Positions 25,784-35,058 of a stretch of 57,358 nucleotides of DNA are shown piece by piece; position 1 is the stretch's first letter, and each line of letters opens with the position of its first letter. This stretch comes from Verrucomicrobiota bacterium (lineage in GTDB: Bacteria > Verrucomicrobiota > Kiritimatiellia > RFP12 > UBA1067). The stretch is taken from assembly GCA_022704145.1 (NCBI GenBank), contig JAKJGY010000005.1, forward strand, positions 1 to 57,358, written 5' to 3'. The position numbers and the translations under genes are program-made. The notes below the pieces were generated by a model. It searched no databases. It was given only the letters and a program-made list of their open reading frames with translations, and was not told the origin of the DNA.

Positions 25784-28700
25784 CTACTCGAGCGGGACAC
25801 GGAAGACGACCGTCGTGCCGCTGCCGGGCGCGCTCTCGATCCGCACGGTGCCGCCGGCCTCGCGCATGCGGCGCGCCATATTGCCGAGCCCGTCATGACC
25901 CACGGCGGCGGGGCGGGCGGTGTCGAAGCCCAGACCGTCATCCTCCACGCGGACTTCCAGCGCCTTGCCGTCGACACGCATATCGATCTTCACCTGTCTG
26001 GCCTCGGCGTGCTTCAGCACGTTCCCGACCGCCTCGCGCACGGCGAGCAGCAGGTGGTGGCGAGTCTTCGAGGCGATCGGCCGCGCCACGAGGTCAGCCG
26101 GCCTCGTGAAGTGGAAGCGCAGCCCCGAGTGCCCAAGGAAATACTCGGTGTACTGTTCGAAGTAGCTGATGAACGGCTCCCAGCCGTCATTGGCGGGGTT
26201 CACGGCCCAGACGATCTCATCGACATTCCGGGCCAGCTCGTTGGCCACATCATAGATCTGGTCGAGACGCTTATGCGCGGTTCCCTTATCGACATCGGCG
26301 TGGGCGAGTTCGCTGAGCGTCGCCACGACGGACAGCCCGTTGCCGAGGTCGTCATGGATATCGCGAGAGATTCGGGCCCGCTCATGGGCCAACGCCTCCT
26401 CGCGCCGCAACATCGCCATCTGAAGCTGATAACGGTGCCACAGCATCCAGCGTGCGATCAGGAATACGGTTACCGCCAGACCCGCAGCCAGCGCGAGGTA
26501 GAACCAGACCGTCTGCCAGAAGAACGCGCGTACCTCGAACGAAAACTCCGCGCCCTCAAGATTCCAGATGCCCCCGGCCTCGGCGCTGACCCGTAAGGTG
26601 TAACGTCCGGGCGGAAGCCATTCGAAAACCGCCGTCCGTTCGGCCTGCACGGGCGACCAGCCCTTCCGGGCACCGTCCAGACGATGCCGATAGCGGACCG
26701 CCTCTGGCGCGCCCGGCGCGAGAGCCGCGAACTGGAACGCGATGTTTCGCGCGCCCGGCGCGAACGACATGTCGTTGCCCCCGGCCTGTCCGCGGTTGTC
26801 GAACAGGGTCACCCCATTCACCGACACGCGCTCGATCATGACTGTCGGCCGCCGACCCGTGACCGTCACTTGGGCCGGATCGAGCACGGCCAGCCCGTTT
26901 TCGAAGGGAAACCACAGCGGGCCGTTCCGCTGGCCACCCACGCCGCCGACACCGCCCATGCTGCGTTCGCCCGCCAGACCGTCAGCCAGGCCCAGATGCC
27001 ACATGCGCAGCGGTCGCTCCCTGTCGCCGCCGGGCGCGAGCTGCCGCATGAGGTCGTCGAGTAGAACGCCCTGTAGCCCCCGTGTCGTTCCGAGCCACAA
27101 CCGCCCGAGCGTATCCTCCTCGATCTGCAGCACCGCGTCATCGAATAGCCCCGTGCCTGGCCCCGGCACGACCGCACCCTCGGGCCGCGCTGCGTACAGG
27201 CCTGCCGTGGTGCCGATCCAGACCTGTCCGAGTGAGTCGCGATAAACGGCGCGCGGATCTCCCTGCAGGCCCTCGCCTTTGCCGTACACCCGTCTGGCTC
27301 CGTCGCTGCGCACCTCGACCACACCCATCCGCTCGGAGCCGATCCAAAGGGTGCCCGCCTCGTCACGGTAGAGCGCCCGCACCGGCTCCTTCAGGCTGAG
27401 CCCGGGCAATTCTGCCGGCTCAAGCTCGCCCGAAGGCCCCACCCGCATCAGCCCCTGAGGCGTGCCGACCAGCACGCCCAGCACGGGGTCGTCGAGCAGC
27501 GCGTACACGGTATGGGCCATCGGCACGCTGTAGTCGCGCTGCGTCACCTGCGTCGGCGCGCCGGCCTGCTCGACAAACAGCCCGCCTCCGAGGGTTCCCA
27601 GCCAGACCTTGCCGGAATGGTCCTGCAGCAGCGCGCTGACCGGCACGTCCGTGTCGAGGTAGACCGTCTGCAGCAGGCGGCCTTCGCCAGCCGTGAGCCG
27701 CACGGCGCGTCCCTTATAGCCCACCCATGTGCCACGGTCGGCCGTGCGCCAGAGCGCGTAGGCGGTGCCGGAGGTCGCGGCCCCTTCCGCGCGCAACGTG
27801 CCCACCGCCTTACGCCTGATCCGCAGCAGCCCGCCGTCACAGGCGGCCCACACGGTGCCGTCACGATCCTCCGCCAGCCGGTTGACCGAGAGGCTTCCGG
27901 GCGCATCCTGTTCGGCGATACGCTGCCAGGCGCCGCCCTGCCAGCGGAACAGCCCCGTCGGATTGCCGATCCATAACGAACCGTCCGACACCTCGAGCAT
28001 CTCCGTCGCCAGTCCCGCGTTTTCGGGAAACCCGATGGGTGTCCAGAGCGAGCCCTCGCGGTAGGCCACCCCATTGGACCCGTACACCCACAGCCTGCCC
28101 GAACGCCCCGCGTGCACGCCACCCGCGGCCTCGACCAGGAAGTCGGGCAGCCGCATGCTCTGATCATCGAAGCGCCCGGCTGAGTATTCGAGCAGTCCGT
28201 TCCAGGCCGTCAGCCAGACGCTGCCGTCCGCGTCCGCTGCCGCTCCGGTCACCGCGCCTAGGGTGGCACGGTCGTCCGAGGGCACCGGGCATAGTTTGGT
28301 CTCGAACCGCGTGCTCGCGTCATCGGGGCCCGCCACCGCCTCCAGCAGGCCGCGCTCGGCGAACGCCCGCACCACGCCGTCGGGCGTCTCCAAAAGGCCG
28401 AGCACGCGCCCCGCCGTGTCAGCCGCCCCCCAGACCTGCCAGGCGCCGTCCAGATAGCGGGCCACGCCTGAGGGCCCGTAGACCCAGACACCCTTGGCTT
28501 TTCCGCACAACACGCCCGCCCAGAGGCCGGTGCTGGCCAACACCGCCTCGGCGCCGCCGACCTCGGCGAACTCCGCCCCGTTGAAGCGGATGAGCTGCGA
28601 CCGCGTCACGAGCCACAGGTAGCCGTCAGCCGCCTGCGCCACACCCACGACCGGACTGCCGGGCAAGCGGTCTTCGACCGTCCACAGCTTGAGCGCATAC

Positions 28701-28798
28701 GCGTCCGCGCCGCGCGTGCCGGGCGCGGGGCCGGCCGCCGCCAGGACCGCCGATGCGACGGCCGCCAGCCCGCTCAAAATGATGTCCCGCGCTTTCAT
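25784..28798 (-). CDS. Propeller-type sensor histidine kinase (orphan)
   Basis: A 1004-residue membrane sensor. The start at ATG 28796-28798 gives an export signal (MKARDIILSGLAAVASAVLA) and lies 13 bases after the dus stop. The periplasmic part has many two-component-regulator propeller repeats ('RLAEDRDGTVWAACDGGLLRI', read in pieces, and 'IWIGS'-like turns), then a Y_Y_Y domain ('YRHRLDGARKGWSP'). One membrane span follows ('VWFYLALAAGLAVTVFLIA'). The cytoplasmic end is a HisKA_3 kinase with His815 in RISRDIHDDLGNGL and an ATPase with NVLKHAEA, DDGLGF and GLGNM boxes. The sensor half resembles Bacteroidetes HTCS glycan sensors, but no receiver or DNA-binding domain is attached and no response regulator is adjacent. 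Confidence 0.92.
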   Translation of the reverse strand: MKARDIILSGLAAVASAVLAAAGPAPGTRGADAYALKLWTVEDRLPGSPVVGVAQAADGYLWLVTRSQLIRFNGAEFAEVGGAEAVLASTGLWAGVLCGKAKGVWVYGPSGVARYLDGAWQVWGAADTAGRVLGLLETPDGVVRAFAERGLLEAVAGPDDASTRFETKLCPVPSDDRATLGAVTGAAADADGSVWLTAWNGLLEYSAGRFDDQSMRLPDFLVEAAGGVHAGRSGRLWVYGSNGVAYREGSLWTPIGFPENAGLATEMLEVSDGSLWIGNPTGLFRWQGGAWQRIAEQDAPGSLSVNRLAEDRDGTVWAACDGGLLRIRRKAVGTLRAEGAATSGTAYALWRTADRGTWVGYKGRAVRLTAGEGRLLQTVYLDTDVPVSALLQDHSGKVWLGTLGGGLFVEQAGAPTQVTQRDYSVPMAHTVYALLDDPVLGVLVGTPQGLMRVGPSGELEPAELPGLSLKEPVRALYRDEAGTLWIGSERMGVVEVRSDGARRVYGKGEGLQGDPRAVYRDSLGQVWIGTTAGLYAARPEGAVVPGPGTGLFDDAVLQIEEDTLGRLWLGTTRGLQGVLLDDLMRQLAPGGDRERPLRMWHLGLADGLAGERSMGGVGGVGGQRNGPLWFPFENGLAVLDPAQVTVTGRRPTVMIERVSVNGVTLFDNRGQAGGNDMSFAPGARNIAFQFAALAPGAPEAVRYRHRLDGARKGWSPVQAERTAVFEWLPPGRYTLRVSAEAGGIWNLEGAEFSFEVRAFFWQTVWFYLALAAGLAVTVFLIARWMLWHRYQLQMAMLRREEALAHERARISRDIHDDLGNGLSVVATLSELAHADVDKGTAHKRLDQIYDVANELARNVDEIVWAVNPANDGWEPFISYFEQYTEYFLGHSGLRFHFTRPADLVARPIASKTRHHLLLAVREAVGNVLKHAEARQVKIDMRVDGKALEVRVEDDGLGFDTARPAAVGHDGLGNMARRMREAGGTVRIESAPGSGTTVVFRVPLE

Positions 28799-28811
28799 CG
28801 CGTATTGGCCC

Positions 28812-29801
28812 TCAGCCGATTCCGGCGCGCTCGCCATCGCCGACGAACCCGGAAAACCGCTCAAACTCGCCATCCACCACGCGCCGGTACTCCTCGATAG
28901 AATGGCAGATCTTGATGCCGGCCCACGCGCGGCCGCCCTGTTCGAGCGCCGTATGCAGATAGCTCCACAGCTCCTTCATACGCCCCAGCACGGCGGCGGG
29001 GCCGGGCAGCTCGCCCTCGCACTCGGTGAGGTAGTCGTCAAGAAAACCCTTCAGCCGCAGCGCTTCGCGCGCCGCCGTGCCGCCCCTCAGCCGCTCGATC
29101 AGAAACGGGTCGGCCGCCAGGCCCCGTCCGACCATCCAGCGCGTGACCCCGGGAAAACGGGCCTTGAGACGCGACAGGTCGCCAGGCGTCCGGAGATCGC
29201 CGTTGTATACCACCGGGTGCCTGCACGCGGCCAGCGCCGCACCGAAGGCGTCAAGATTCACGGAACCCTCGTACATCTGCTGAGCTGTCCGGGCGTGAAT
29301 CGTCACCTCGCGCAAGGGGAAGCCGTTCATCATCTCCATCCGCTCCAGCAGCAGCCCTGGACGGTCGAGGCCCAGCCGGACCTTGACCGAGAAACCGCCG
29401 GGAAGCTCCTCGCAGCCCGCCTCCAGCATCCGCGCGAAAGCCGCCGCCTCCCGCATCAGTCCCGCGCCACGCCCTTTTTTGGTGACGAACGGCCAGGGGC
29501 ATCCGGCGTTCAGGTCGGCGCAGCCGTACCCCAACGCCTTGAACGCCCGCAGCAGCGTGCGCAGCTCCCCGGGCTCCTTGCCGATCACCTGCGGCACCAG
29601 CGGCACGGACTGGCCAAGCGCCGGGTCGATATCGCGCAATAGCGTGAGCCGCACCTTGGCACCCGCGAACGTCGGCAGGAACGGCGACACCGCACGGTCC
29701 GGCGGGGTGAACCAACGCGCGTGCACATTGCGGAAAGTCCGTACCGTCACCCCCCGTAAAGGTGCTAGGCAAAGGTCATCGTGTGGAATCGCAGCAGACA
29801 T
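28812..29801 (-). CDS. dus: tRNA-dihydrouridine synthase
   Basis: A 329-residue FMN enzyme that reduces uridine to dihydrouridine in tRNA loops. Visible family marks are 'CLAPLRGVTVRTFRNV' at the start of the TIM barrel, the proton-donating Cys101 in LNAGCPWPFVTKKGRG, 'SVKVRLGLD' with the catalytic-region lysine, 'TIHARTAQQMYEG', and 'VYNGDLRTP' plus 'WMVGRGLAADPFL' for FMN phosphate binding. The ATG at 29799-29801 is preceded by AAGGTGG. Whether it is DusA, DusB or DusC cannot be told from sequence alone; the short, divergent N-terminus fits the less-characterised clades. It is the first gene of a minus-strand run with the kinase gene and divergent from the gene at 30096. Confidence 0.9.
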   Translation of the reverse strand: MSAAIPHDDLCLAPLRGVTVRTFRNVHARWFTPPDRAVSPFLPTFAGAKVRLTLLRDIDPALGQSVPLVPQVIGKEPGELRTLLRAFKALGYGCADLNAGCPWPFVTKKGRGAGLMREAAAFARMLEAGCEELPGGFSVKVRLGLDRPGLLLERMEMMNGFPLREVTIHARTAQQMYEGSVNLDAFGAALAACRHPVVYNGDLRTPGDLSRLKARFPGVTRWMVGRGLAADPFLIERLRGGTAAREALRLKGFLDDYLTECEGELPGPAAVLGRMKELWSYLHTALEQGGRAWAGIKICHSIEEYRRVVDGEFERFSGFVGDGERAGIG

Positions 29802-29874
29802 GGTTGTCCACCTTATCAAAACCGGTCAGCCGCCACAAGGAACGGCGCGCAACGTCATTCCGCAGAGGCGCTAC

Positions 29875-29889
29875 GGCTGCTCAGCAGCC
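29875..29889. promoter_or_regulatory. Fifteen-base palindrome in the dus/30096 divergent gap
   Basis: GGCTGCT and AGCAGCC flank a single C, giving a perfect odd palindrome. It lies about 40 bases from the GAAAGAACA cluster in the same gap and could be a regulator site or a small hairpin. Confidence 0.3.
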
Positions 29890-29914
29890 CGACGATACGG
29901 GTTGGCGGTCGTCC

Positions 29915-29945
29915 TGAAAGAACAAAATTCTTTCACGAAAGAACA
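29915..29945. promoter_or_regulatory. Phased GAAAGAACA operator cluster
   Basis: GAAAGAACA occurs at 29916-29924 and again at 29937-29945, exactly 21 bases (two helical turns) apart. Between them TTCTTTCA (29928-29935) mirrors TGAAAGAA (29915-29922) as a perfect eight-base inverted repeat around CAAAA. The gap serves dus on one side and the beta-repeat/GH16 operon on the other. Confidence 0.5.
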
Positions 29946-30095
29946 CGTTGATTGTTTCAGCTCAACCCTGCCATGATGAAACCCAAGGCAAGACGTAAGA
30001 CCGTATGTCAGCCGGGTGACCGGCCTTGTGCGACAATCTGAGCGGGCTTGCCGCTTGTCGCCCCGTGGCAGCGCAACTCGTCCGAGGAGGGCATG

Positions 30096-32804
30096 ATGAA
30101 AACGGGAACCAGTGAAGATCGGAAGGTGGCCGGCGGAGTCACGTGGATCCGGCCCCTCGCCGCGGCCGCACTGCTCGCGGCGGCGGCGGGCGTCTGCGCG
30201 CAAACCCCGGACACCTTCACGTGGGCGGGGGGCAGCAACACCTGGGAGGCGGCGGGCGTCTGGTCGCCCGCTGCGACCGCGCGCACCGCACCGGGCCTTG
30301 CCGGGGATGTCGTGGTGACCACGAACGCCTCGACCATTGTCCTGACGGGTTCGGTGACGCTCTCCTCGCTTTCGGTGAGCGGGGGCTCCCTCAGCCTGCC
30401 GACGACCGGCGTACTCACACAGAGGTTCGAGTCGGCCTCGGCCGCCGTGACCAGCAGAATCTATTCGGCTGGCCAGCACGTCGCGATCGGCGACGCGCCG
30501 GCCGATCCGGACCTGACGCTGTACGTGGTCGACCGCCTGCTGTTCTCAGGGAACCACAGCGGCCATCTCTACACGTATGTCAGGGGGCGCGTGTGCGGCG
30601 GTACGGCGGAGGCCCCGATCAGCTTGCTCAGCGAGGTCAACAACAACGAGTGGAACACGTATCGCATCCACCTGATGAATACCAATAACGCCTTCCGCGG
30701 CGACGTCTCCATCGGTGCGGCGGGTATGGGGTCAAAGGGCAACCTGTTCCTCTTTCTTGGCTACAGTACGGTCAGGGGGGCGGACAGCATGCTGGGGCAT
30801 CCCGACAACAAGGTCATCCTGCGCAACCAGCGCCCGAACCTCTGCGTGAGTCAGGGGTATTCGGACGGGCTGAAGCGGCGTATCCTTGGAACGGGTAACG
30901 TGCGCGGCCTCAGAGTCGACACCGCGTGGCCCACGATCACGACCGCGGATACGCTCACGCTTGGCGACGGCTCATCTCTGGAGCCCTCGACCGAACCGCT
31001 CAACCCGATCGGCAAGATCGCGCTCATCGGCTCCACCCTCACCACACACGCCAATTCGCAAATCCGCTTCAGCGTTTCCTCGACAACCAATGACAGTGTG
31101 ACGGTCAGCGCAACCGCGCCGTTCACCTATGCCGGTAAGATCGTGATCGAGCCGCTGTCTCCGGATATCCCTGTGGGAACATCCTGGCCTCTTCTGACGG
31201 TCGCGAAGACCGCCACGGCATTCACATTCGCGCCGTCCGCCGTACCCGAGGGCTACAGCTTCAATACGACGGGAAACGCGACCGCAGGGTGGGTTGTGAC
31301 GGCGACACGGCTGGCGGACACAAGTGCCGCGCCGGCCGTGCAGAATCTGACGGTCGAGCGGATCGCCGAGACCAACGCCACATTCCGCGCCGATGTGCTG
31401 GGGCTTGCCCCCGACGGCGAGGCGACCCTGCGGGTCTATTTCGGAACCGTGGACCGCGAGGCGGATTTCGGCGCCTGGGAGCATCGCGCGGCCTATCCCA
31501 CGACCGTCACGGCACCCGGTCCTTACGGCCTCACCCTTCACACGCTGCAGCTCGGCACGACCTACTTTGTCCGGCACTCCGTCTCGAACAGCGCCGGAGA
31601 GTTCATGTCGCTGGACGTGACCTCCTTCACGACCCGTCCGTGGCAGACGCCCGACACGTTCACCTGGGCTGCCACGAATGCGGACTGGTTCGCGGAGGAC
31701 GTATGGTCCGTGGATACGCCCTATGCGCGGACCATTCCGCAGTACCTCGGCGACCACGTCGTCGTGGACGCAGTATCGACCTATAGCGCGCAGGCCGGGG
31801 TGGACAAGGCGCTGAACCTGAACCGTGACGCGGTGATCAGCTCGCTGACGGTGAGGAACGGCTACGGCCGTACGGTGTCGGTGGACGCCACGAACGGGGC
31901 CGCCACACTCGTCTTCGATTCGGGGCCTGGCGGCACCAACCTCTGGCAGAGCCCGGGGCAGTTGGGCGTGTTCCGCTTCGGGGGCTCGCAGTCCAACTCC
32001 GCGCTTACCGTGCAGTTCACACGGCCCACCGTGTTCCGGCGGACCAGCGCCTGGACGCTGGGCTTCTGGAACTACGCGCGCTGGGTCGGGGGCAGCGAGG
32101 AGTCGCCCTCGGATCTCTTCATCAGCGCCGTCGGCGACCAGTACTGCCAGATGGATATGACGCTCATGAACACCAACAGCTCGTTCCGCGGCGACCTCTA
32201 TGTCGGGGAGCCCTCTCCTTACGGTTCGAGTACGCGCCTGCGTCTCGGCAGCGGTGCCACGCTGGGTCAGGATACGATGCTCGGCTCCCCGTCTAACCGT
32301 GTCTTTCTGCGCAACAATGCGACGTTGTTCTATAACTCGGGGGCGGCGGTGCCGGCGGTCCTGGCGCGCCACGTGACGGGACAGGGAACGGTCACGGCGT
32401 CGCAGGGGCTGCATCTGCATGCGGTCGCGGTCTTGGAGCCGCAGGCGATCAGCGGGGAGGGCTTCGGTACCCTCACGGTCAGCGCGTCGGCGCTCACGGC
32501 TGAGGCGCCCGCCCGTTTCGCGCTCGACCTTTCGACAACCAACGGCGTCTCAGACCGTATACATTTCGTCGTGGCCGCACCGCTGACCCTGAACGGCCAT
32601 CTTGAGCTGACGCTGCTGGAGGACGGGGCGCTGGCGCCGGGTGCCCGCTGGAACGTGCTGACGGTCGCGCCCAGCGCGACCGCCTTCGCCCATGCGCTGT
32701 CCAAGTCCCCGGGGTATCGTCTTGAGACTTCGGGTGACGCCAGCGTGGGCTGGACCGTCTCCGCGCAGCGGATCTCCGGCGGGACCTTACTGCAAATCCA
32801 ATAA
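30096..32804 (+). CDS. Secreted beta-repeat protein made of two duplicated halves
   Basis: A 902-residue exported protein. The ATG at 30096 follows AGGAGG by five bases; an ATG three bases earlier is too close to the site. A signal peptide ends near CAQTPD. The mature chain has two homologous halves. Each begins QTPDTFTW, contains a 'LMNTN(N/S)(A/S)FRGD' strand followed by '(S/T)MLG(H/S)P(D/S)N(K/R)V(I/F)LRN', and closes with a strand module ending WxVTAxR or WTVSAQR. A fibronectin-III-like linker (residues of about 410-515) joins them. The C-terminus GGTLLQIQ resembles that of the protein ending at 5707. The esterase/glycanase gene follows with at most 20 bases between, so a role in holding a polysaccharide substrate at the cell surface is plausible. 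Confidence 0.8.
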   Translation: MKTGTSEDRKVAGGVTWIRPLAAAALLAAAAGVCAQTPDTFTWAGGSNTWEAAGVWSPAATARTAPGLAGDVVVTTNASTIVLTGSVTLSSLSVSGGSLSLPTTGVLTQRFESASAAVTSRIYSAGQHVAIGDAPADPDLTLYVVDRLLFSGNHSGHLYTYVRGRVCGGTAEAPISLLSEVNNNEWNTYRIHLMNTNNAFRGDVSIGAAGMGSKGNLFLFLGYSTVRGADSMLGHPDNKVILRNQRPNLCVSQGYSDGLKRRILGTGNVRGLRVDTAWPTITTADTLTLGDGSSLEPSTEPLNPIGKIALIGSTLTTHANSQIRFSVSSTTNDSVTVSATAPFTYAGKIVIEPLSPDIPVGTSWPLLTVAKTATAFTFAPSAVPEGYSFNTTGNATAGWVVTATRLADTSAAPAVQNLTVERIAETNATFRADVLGLAPDGEATLRVYFGTVDREADFGAWEHRAAYPTTVTAPGPYGLTLHTLQLGTTYFVRHSVSNSAGEFMSLDVTSFTTRPWQTPDTFTWAATNADWFAEDVWSVDTPYARTIPQYLGDHVVVDAVSTYSAQAGVDKALNLNRDAVISSLTVRNGYGRTVSVDATNGAATLVFDSGPGGTNLWQSPGQLGVFRFGGSQSNSALTVQFTRPTVFRRTSAWTLGFWNYARWVGGSEESPSDLFISAVGDQYCQMDMTLMNTNSSFRGDLYVGEPSPYGSSTRLRLGSGATLGQDTMLGSPSNRVFLRNNATLFYNSGAAVPAVLARHVTGQGTVTASQGLHLHAVAVLEPQAISGEGFGTLTVSASALTAEAPARFALDLSTTNGVSDRIHFVVAAPLTLNGHLELTLLEDGALAPGARWNVLTVAPSATAFAHALSKSPGYRLETSGDASVGWTVSAQRISGGTLLQIQ

Positions 32805-32824
32805 TGCCCCTACAGACCTCCTCT

Positions 32825-34966
32825 ATGAAACGCACTCCGTTCTTCGCGGCCTACCTGTCCGCGCTTCCGTTACTGGCCTCAGCACTCGAGATCGACCTGA
32901 CCGACAAGGGGATCGCGCTAAAGGCGCGCGGGCCGATCGGCACGGTGCGGCTCGCCTTTCCGGGGATCTTCTTGGAGGGCGGCAAACCGAACGGCCCCGT
33001 CGGAGTGGAAGTGACCAACCAGGTCGCCTATCTCACCTATGCCGGAGGCTTCAGCCTGACGCTGGCGGTCGAACCGGGAGAGGGCAGGCTCAGCCTGACG
33101 GGGGTTAACTTGCCTGCCGGCTCCTATAAGATCTCGCACCGCTTTGATGCCGCGCCGGATGCCTTCGGCGGTAAGGTCGCGTGGTCTGTCAACGGGAGTG
33201 CGCCTGCGCTCTTCCCCAAGGCAAAGGGTGCGGACGCGTTCCTGTTTCGCGGCGACGCGCTGCGGCTCGCCCTGACCGCGGAAGGGAGCGAGGGGATCGG
33301 TGTCGAACTGCCGTTCGGATATCAGGAGGTGAAGGACATGCGGGTGTGGAACACGGCGGCCTTCCAGTGGATCTCCTATTCCCACCTGCCGGTCGAGAAG
33401 GGCGCCTGCCGCTACACTTATCGCGTCAGGGCGGCCGACGGTTCGCCTGTCGCGCTCGGGCCGATGCGGGTCGTCAGCTCGCGCGACGCCTACGTGCCCT
33501 ATCCGGAGGCGCGCGAGGAGCTGTGGCCGGGGCAGGGCCCGATCCGCTCCTTCGGCTGGCAGGACGGGATCCGCAAAAACTATTTCAACCGGCGTGAGCG
33601 GGACGAGAACGCCATCGTGTTTGTGGGCGACTCCCTGACGGAGAACTGGCGGACCCTGAAGGAGGACTTCCCGCTGCTCAAGGTCGCCAACCGCGGCGTG
33701 GGCGGCGACACCTCGCGCGGCGTCCTGTTCCGCTTCCAGCATGACGTGCTCTGCCTCAACCCGCAGGGGCTCGTCCTGTGCGCAGGCGCGAACGACCTGA
33801 CCGCACACGGTCTGCCCGAGCACACCCTCGCCAATGTGGGCGAGCTGCTCAAGGCGGCCCGCCAGTACAACGCCCGGATGCCGGTCATCCTCGTCTCGAT
33901 CCCCCCCAGCAGCAACCCGCAGGCGCCGCTCAAGCCCGGCGCCCGTGAGGCGGTTAACGCAGGGCTGGCCAAGCTCGCCGCGTCACTGCCGCAGGTTCGT
34001 TTCTTCGATCTGGGTGCAGCCTGCCTGGACGCGCAGGGGCAGCAGGATCTCGCGCTCTTCGCGCAGGACAGGCTGCACCTCGGCCCCAAGGGCTACATCG
34101 TCTGGAAGGAGGGGTTGCAGAAACTGCTGGCCGACCTCCTGAAGCCTGAGACGCAGGCTGCGTTGACCCCGGTCGACCGTTCTGCGATGCGCCTCGTCTG
34201 GCAGGATGAGTTCGACGGCGTTGCGCTTGACCGCACCAAGTGGGACACGCCGAGCCAGGAGCGGCAGGGGGCCTCGCGCTGGCGCGGCCGTAACGTGTCG
34301 CTCTCGAACGGTGTCCTGACGGTCAGGATCGTCAAGACCGACGATCCGGTCTACCGGTATGAGAGCGCCTGCATCCGCACCAGTACCGGCTATCATCCGA
34401 CCAACCACCTGTTCAGTTACACCTACGGTTATCTGGAGGCGAGTCTGCGCCTGCCGAAACATGTGCGCAGCGACTACTGGGTGGGCTTCTGGCTGCTGGC
34501 GGGCGATGTCGTCGCGGGACGCACGACCGACACCCGGCTCGGAACCGAGATCGACATCATCGAGACGTTCAATCAGTGGGATCTCGGACGGCTGGCGCAC
34601 AACCTGCACTGGGGGGGCTACGGAAAGGGCCATAACGCAGGCGGGCGTTCGAGCGGCCCGCATCCCGCGCTGTTCGACGGCGAGTTTCACACCTTCGGGC
34701 TCTACTGGGATGAGGCCAAGTATATCTACACCGTGGACGGCCGCACCGTTGCGGAGACCGACGCCGTCGGACTGGGCGCGGCCAAAGCCAAGGACGGCAC
34801 ACCGCTCGTGCAGTCGCAAGGCACCTGTAGGCAGCCGGCCTATATCAAGATCAGTGTCGAGGCCGCGCCCTGGTGCGGGCCCACAAGTCTTTGGGAGAGT
34901 CGGCTGCCTGCCGAGGACGTCCTTCAGGTGGACTACGTCCGTCTGTACCAGCGGAAGGCGCCCTGA
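32825..34966 (+). CDS. Exported SGNH esterase - GH16 glycanase fusion
   Basis: A 713-residue exported enzyme. The ATG at 32825 opens a good signal peptide (MKRTPFFAAYLSALPLLASA). An in-frame ATG at 32804 overlaps the previous stop (TAATG) and is also possible; neither has a Shine-Dalgarno. Residues 21-220 form a beta-rich domain I do not recognise. Residues 260-440 are an SGNH/GDSL hydrolase with Ser270 (VFVGDSLTEN), Asn323 (GANDL) and Asp415/His418 (DRLHLGPKGY), probably a deacetylase. Residues 455-710 are a GH16 glycoside hydrolase with the ExDxxE site Glu575-Asp577-Glu580 (TEIDIIE), which cleaves beta-1,3, beta-1,4 or algal galactans. The pairing suggests removal of ester groups and cutting of one decorated glycan. 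The LacI-type gene is next. Confidence 0.92.
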   Translation: MKRTPFFAAYLSALPLLASALEIDLTDKGIALKARGPIGTVRLAFPGIFLEGGKPNGPVGVEVTNQVAYLTYAGGFSLTLAVEPGEGRLSLTGVNLPAGSYKISHRFDAAPDAFGGKVAWSVNGSAPALFPKAKGADAFLFRGDALRLALTAEGSEGIGVELPFGYQEVKDMRVWNTAAFQWISYSHLPVEKGACRYTYRVRAADGSPVALGPMRVVSSRDAYVPYPEAREELWPGQGPIRSFGWQDGIRKNYFNRRERDENAIVFVGDSLTENWRTLKEDFPLLKVANRGVGGDTSRGVLFRFQHDVLCLNPQGLVLCAGANDLTAHGLPEHTLANVGELLKAARQYNARMPVILVSIPPSSNPQAPLKPGAREAVNAGLAKLAASLPQVRFFDLGAACLDAQGQQDLALFAQDRLHLGPKGYIVWKEGLQKLLADLLKPETQAALTPVDRSAMRLVWQDEFDGVALDRTKWDTPSQERQGASRWRGRNVSLSNGVLTVRIVKTDDPVYRYESACIRTSTGYHPTNHLFSYTYGYLEASLRLPKHVRSDYWVGFWLLAGDVVAGRTTDTRLGTEIDIIETFNQWDLGRLAHNLHWGGYGKGHNAGGRSSGPHPALFDGEFHTFGLYWDEAKYIYTVDGRTVAETDAVGLGAAKAKDGTPLVQSQGTCRQPAYIKISVEAAPWCGPTSLWESRLPAEDVLQVDYVRLYQRKAP

Positions 34967-34984
34967 GCGAGAGCGAGGTGCCGC

Positions 34985-35013
34985 AGAGGCCCGGCCCGTC
35001 CGGCCCGGTCTCT
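34985..35013 (+). terminator. Weak terminator-like hairpin after the GH16 gene
   Basis: AGAGGCC pairs with GGTCTCT (one G-U) around a GC-rich loop, followed by GTGTTT rather than a clean T-run. It ends just before the regulator's promoter. It may reduce, but probably does not stop, read-through. Confidence 0.3.
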
Positions 35014-35017
35014 GTGT

Positions 35018-35046
35018 TTGCGCATACGCGAAGAACCCTGTAGACT
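35018..35046 (+). promoter_or_regulatory. Promoter of the LacI-type regulator
   Basis: TTGCGC (35018-35023), a 17-base spacer and TAGACT (35041-35046), 12 bases before the ATG at 35059. The GGCGCCA-type leader is very short and has no clear ribosome site. Confidence 0.4.
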
Positions 35047-35058
35047 GGACGCCAACCG

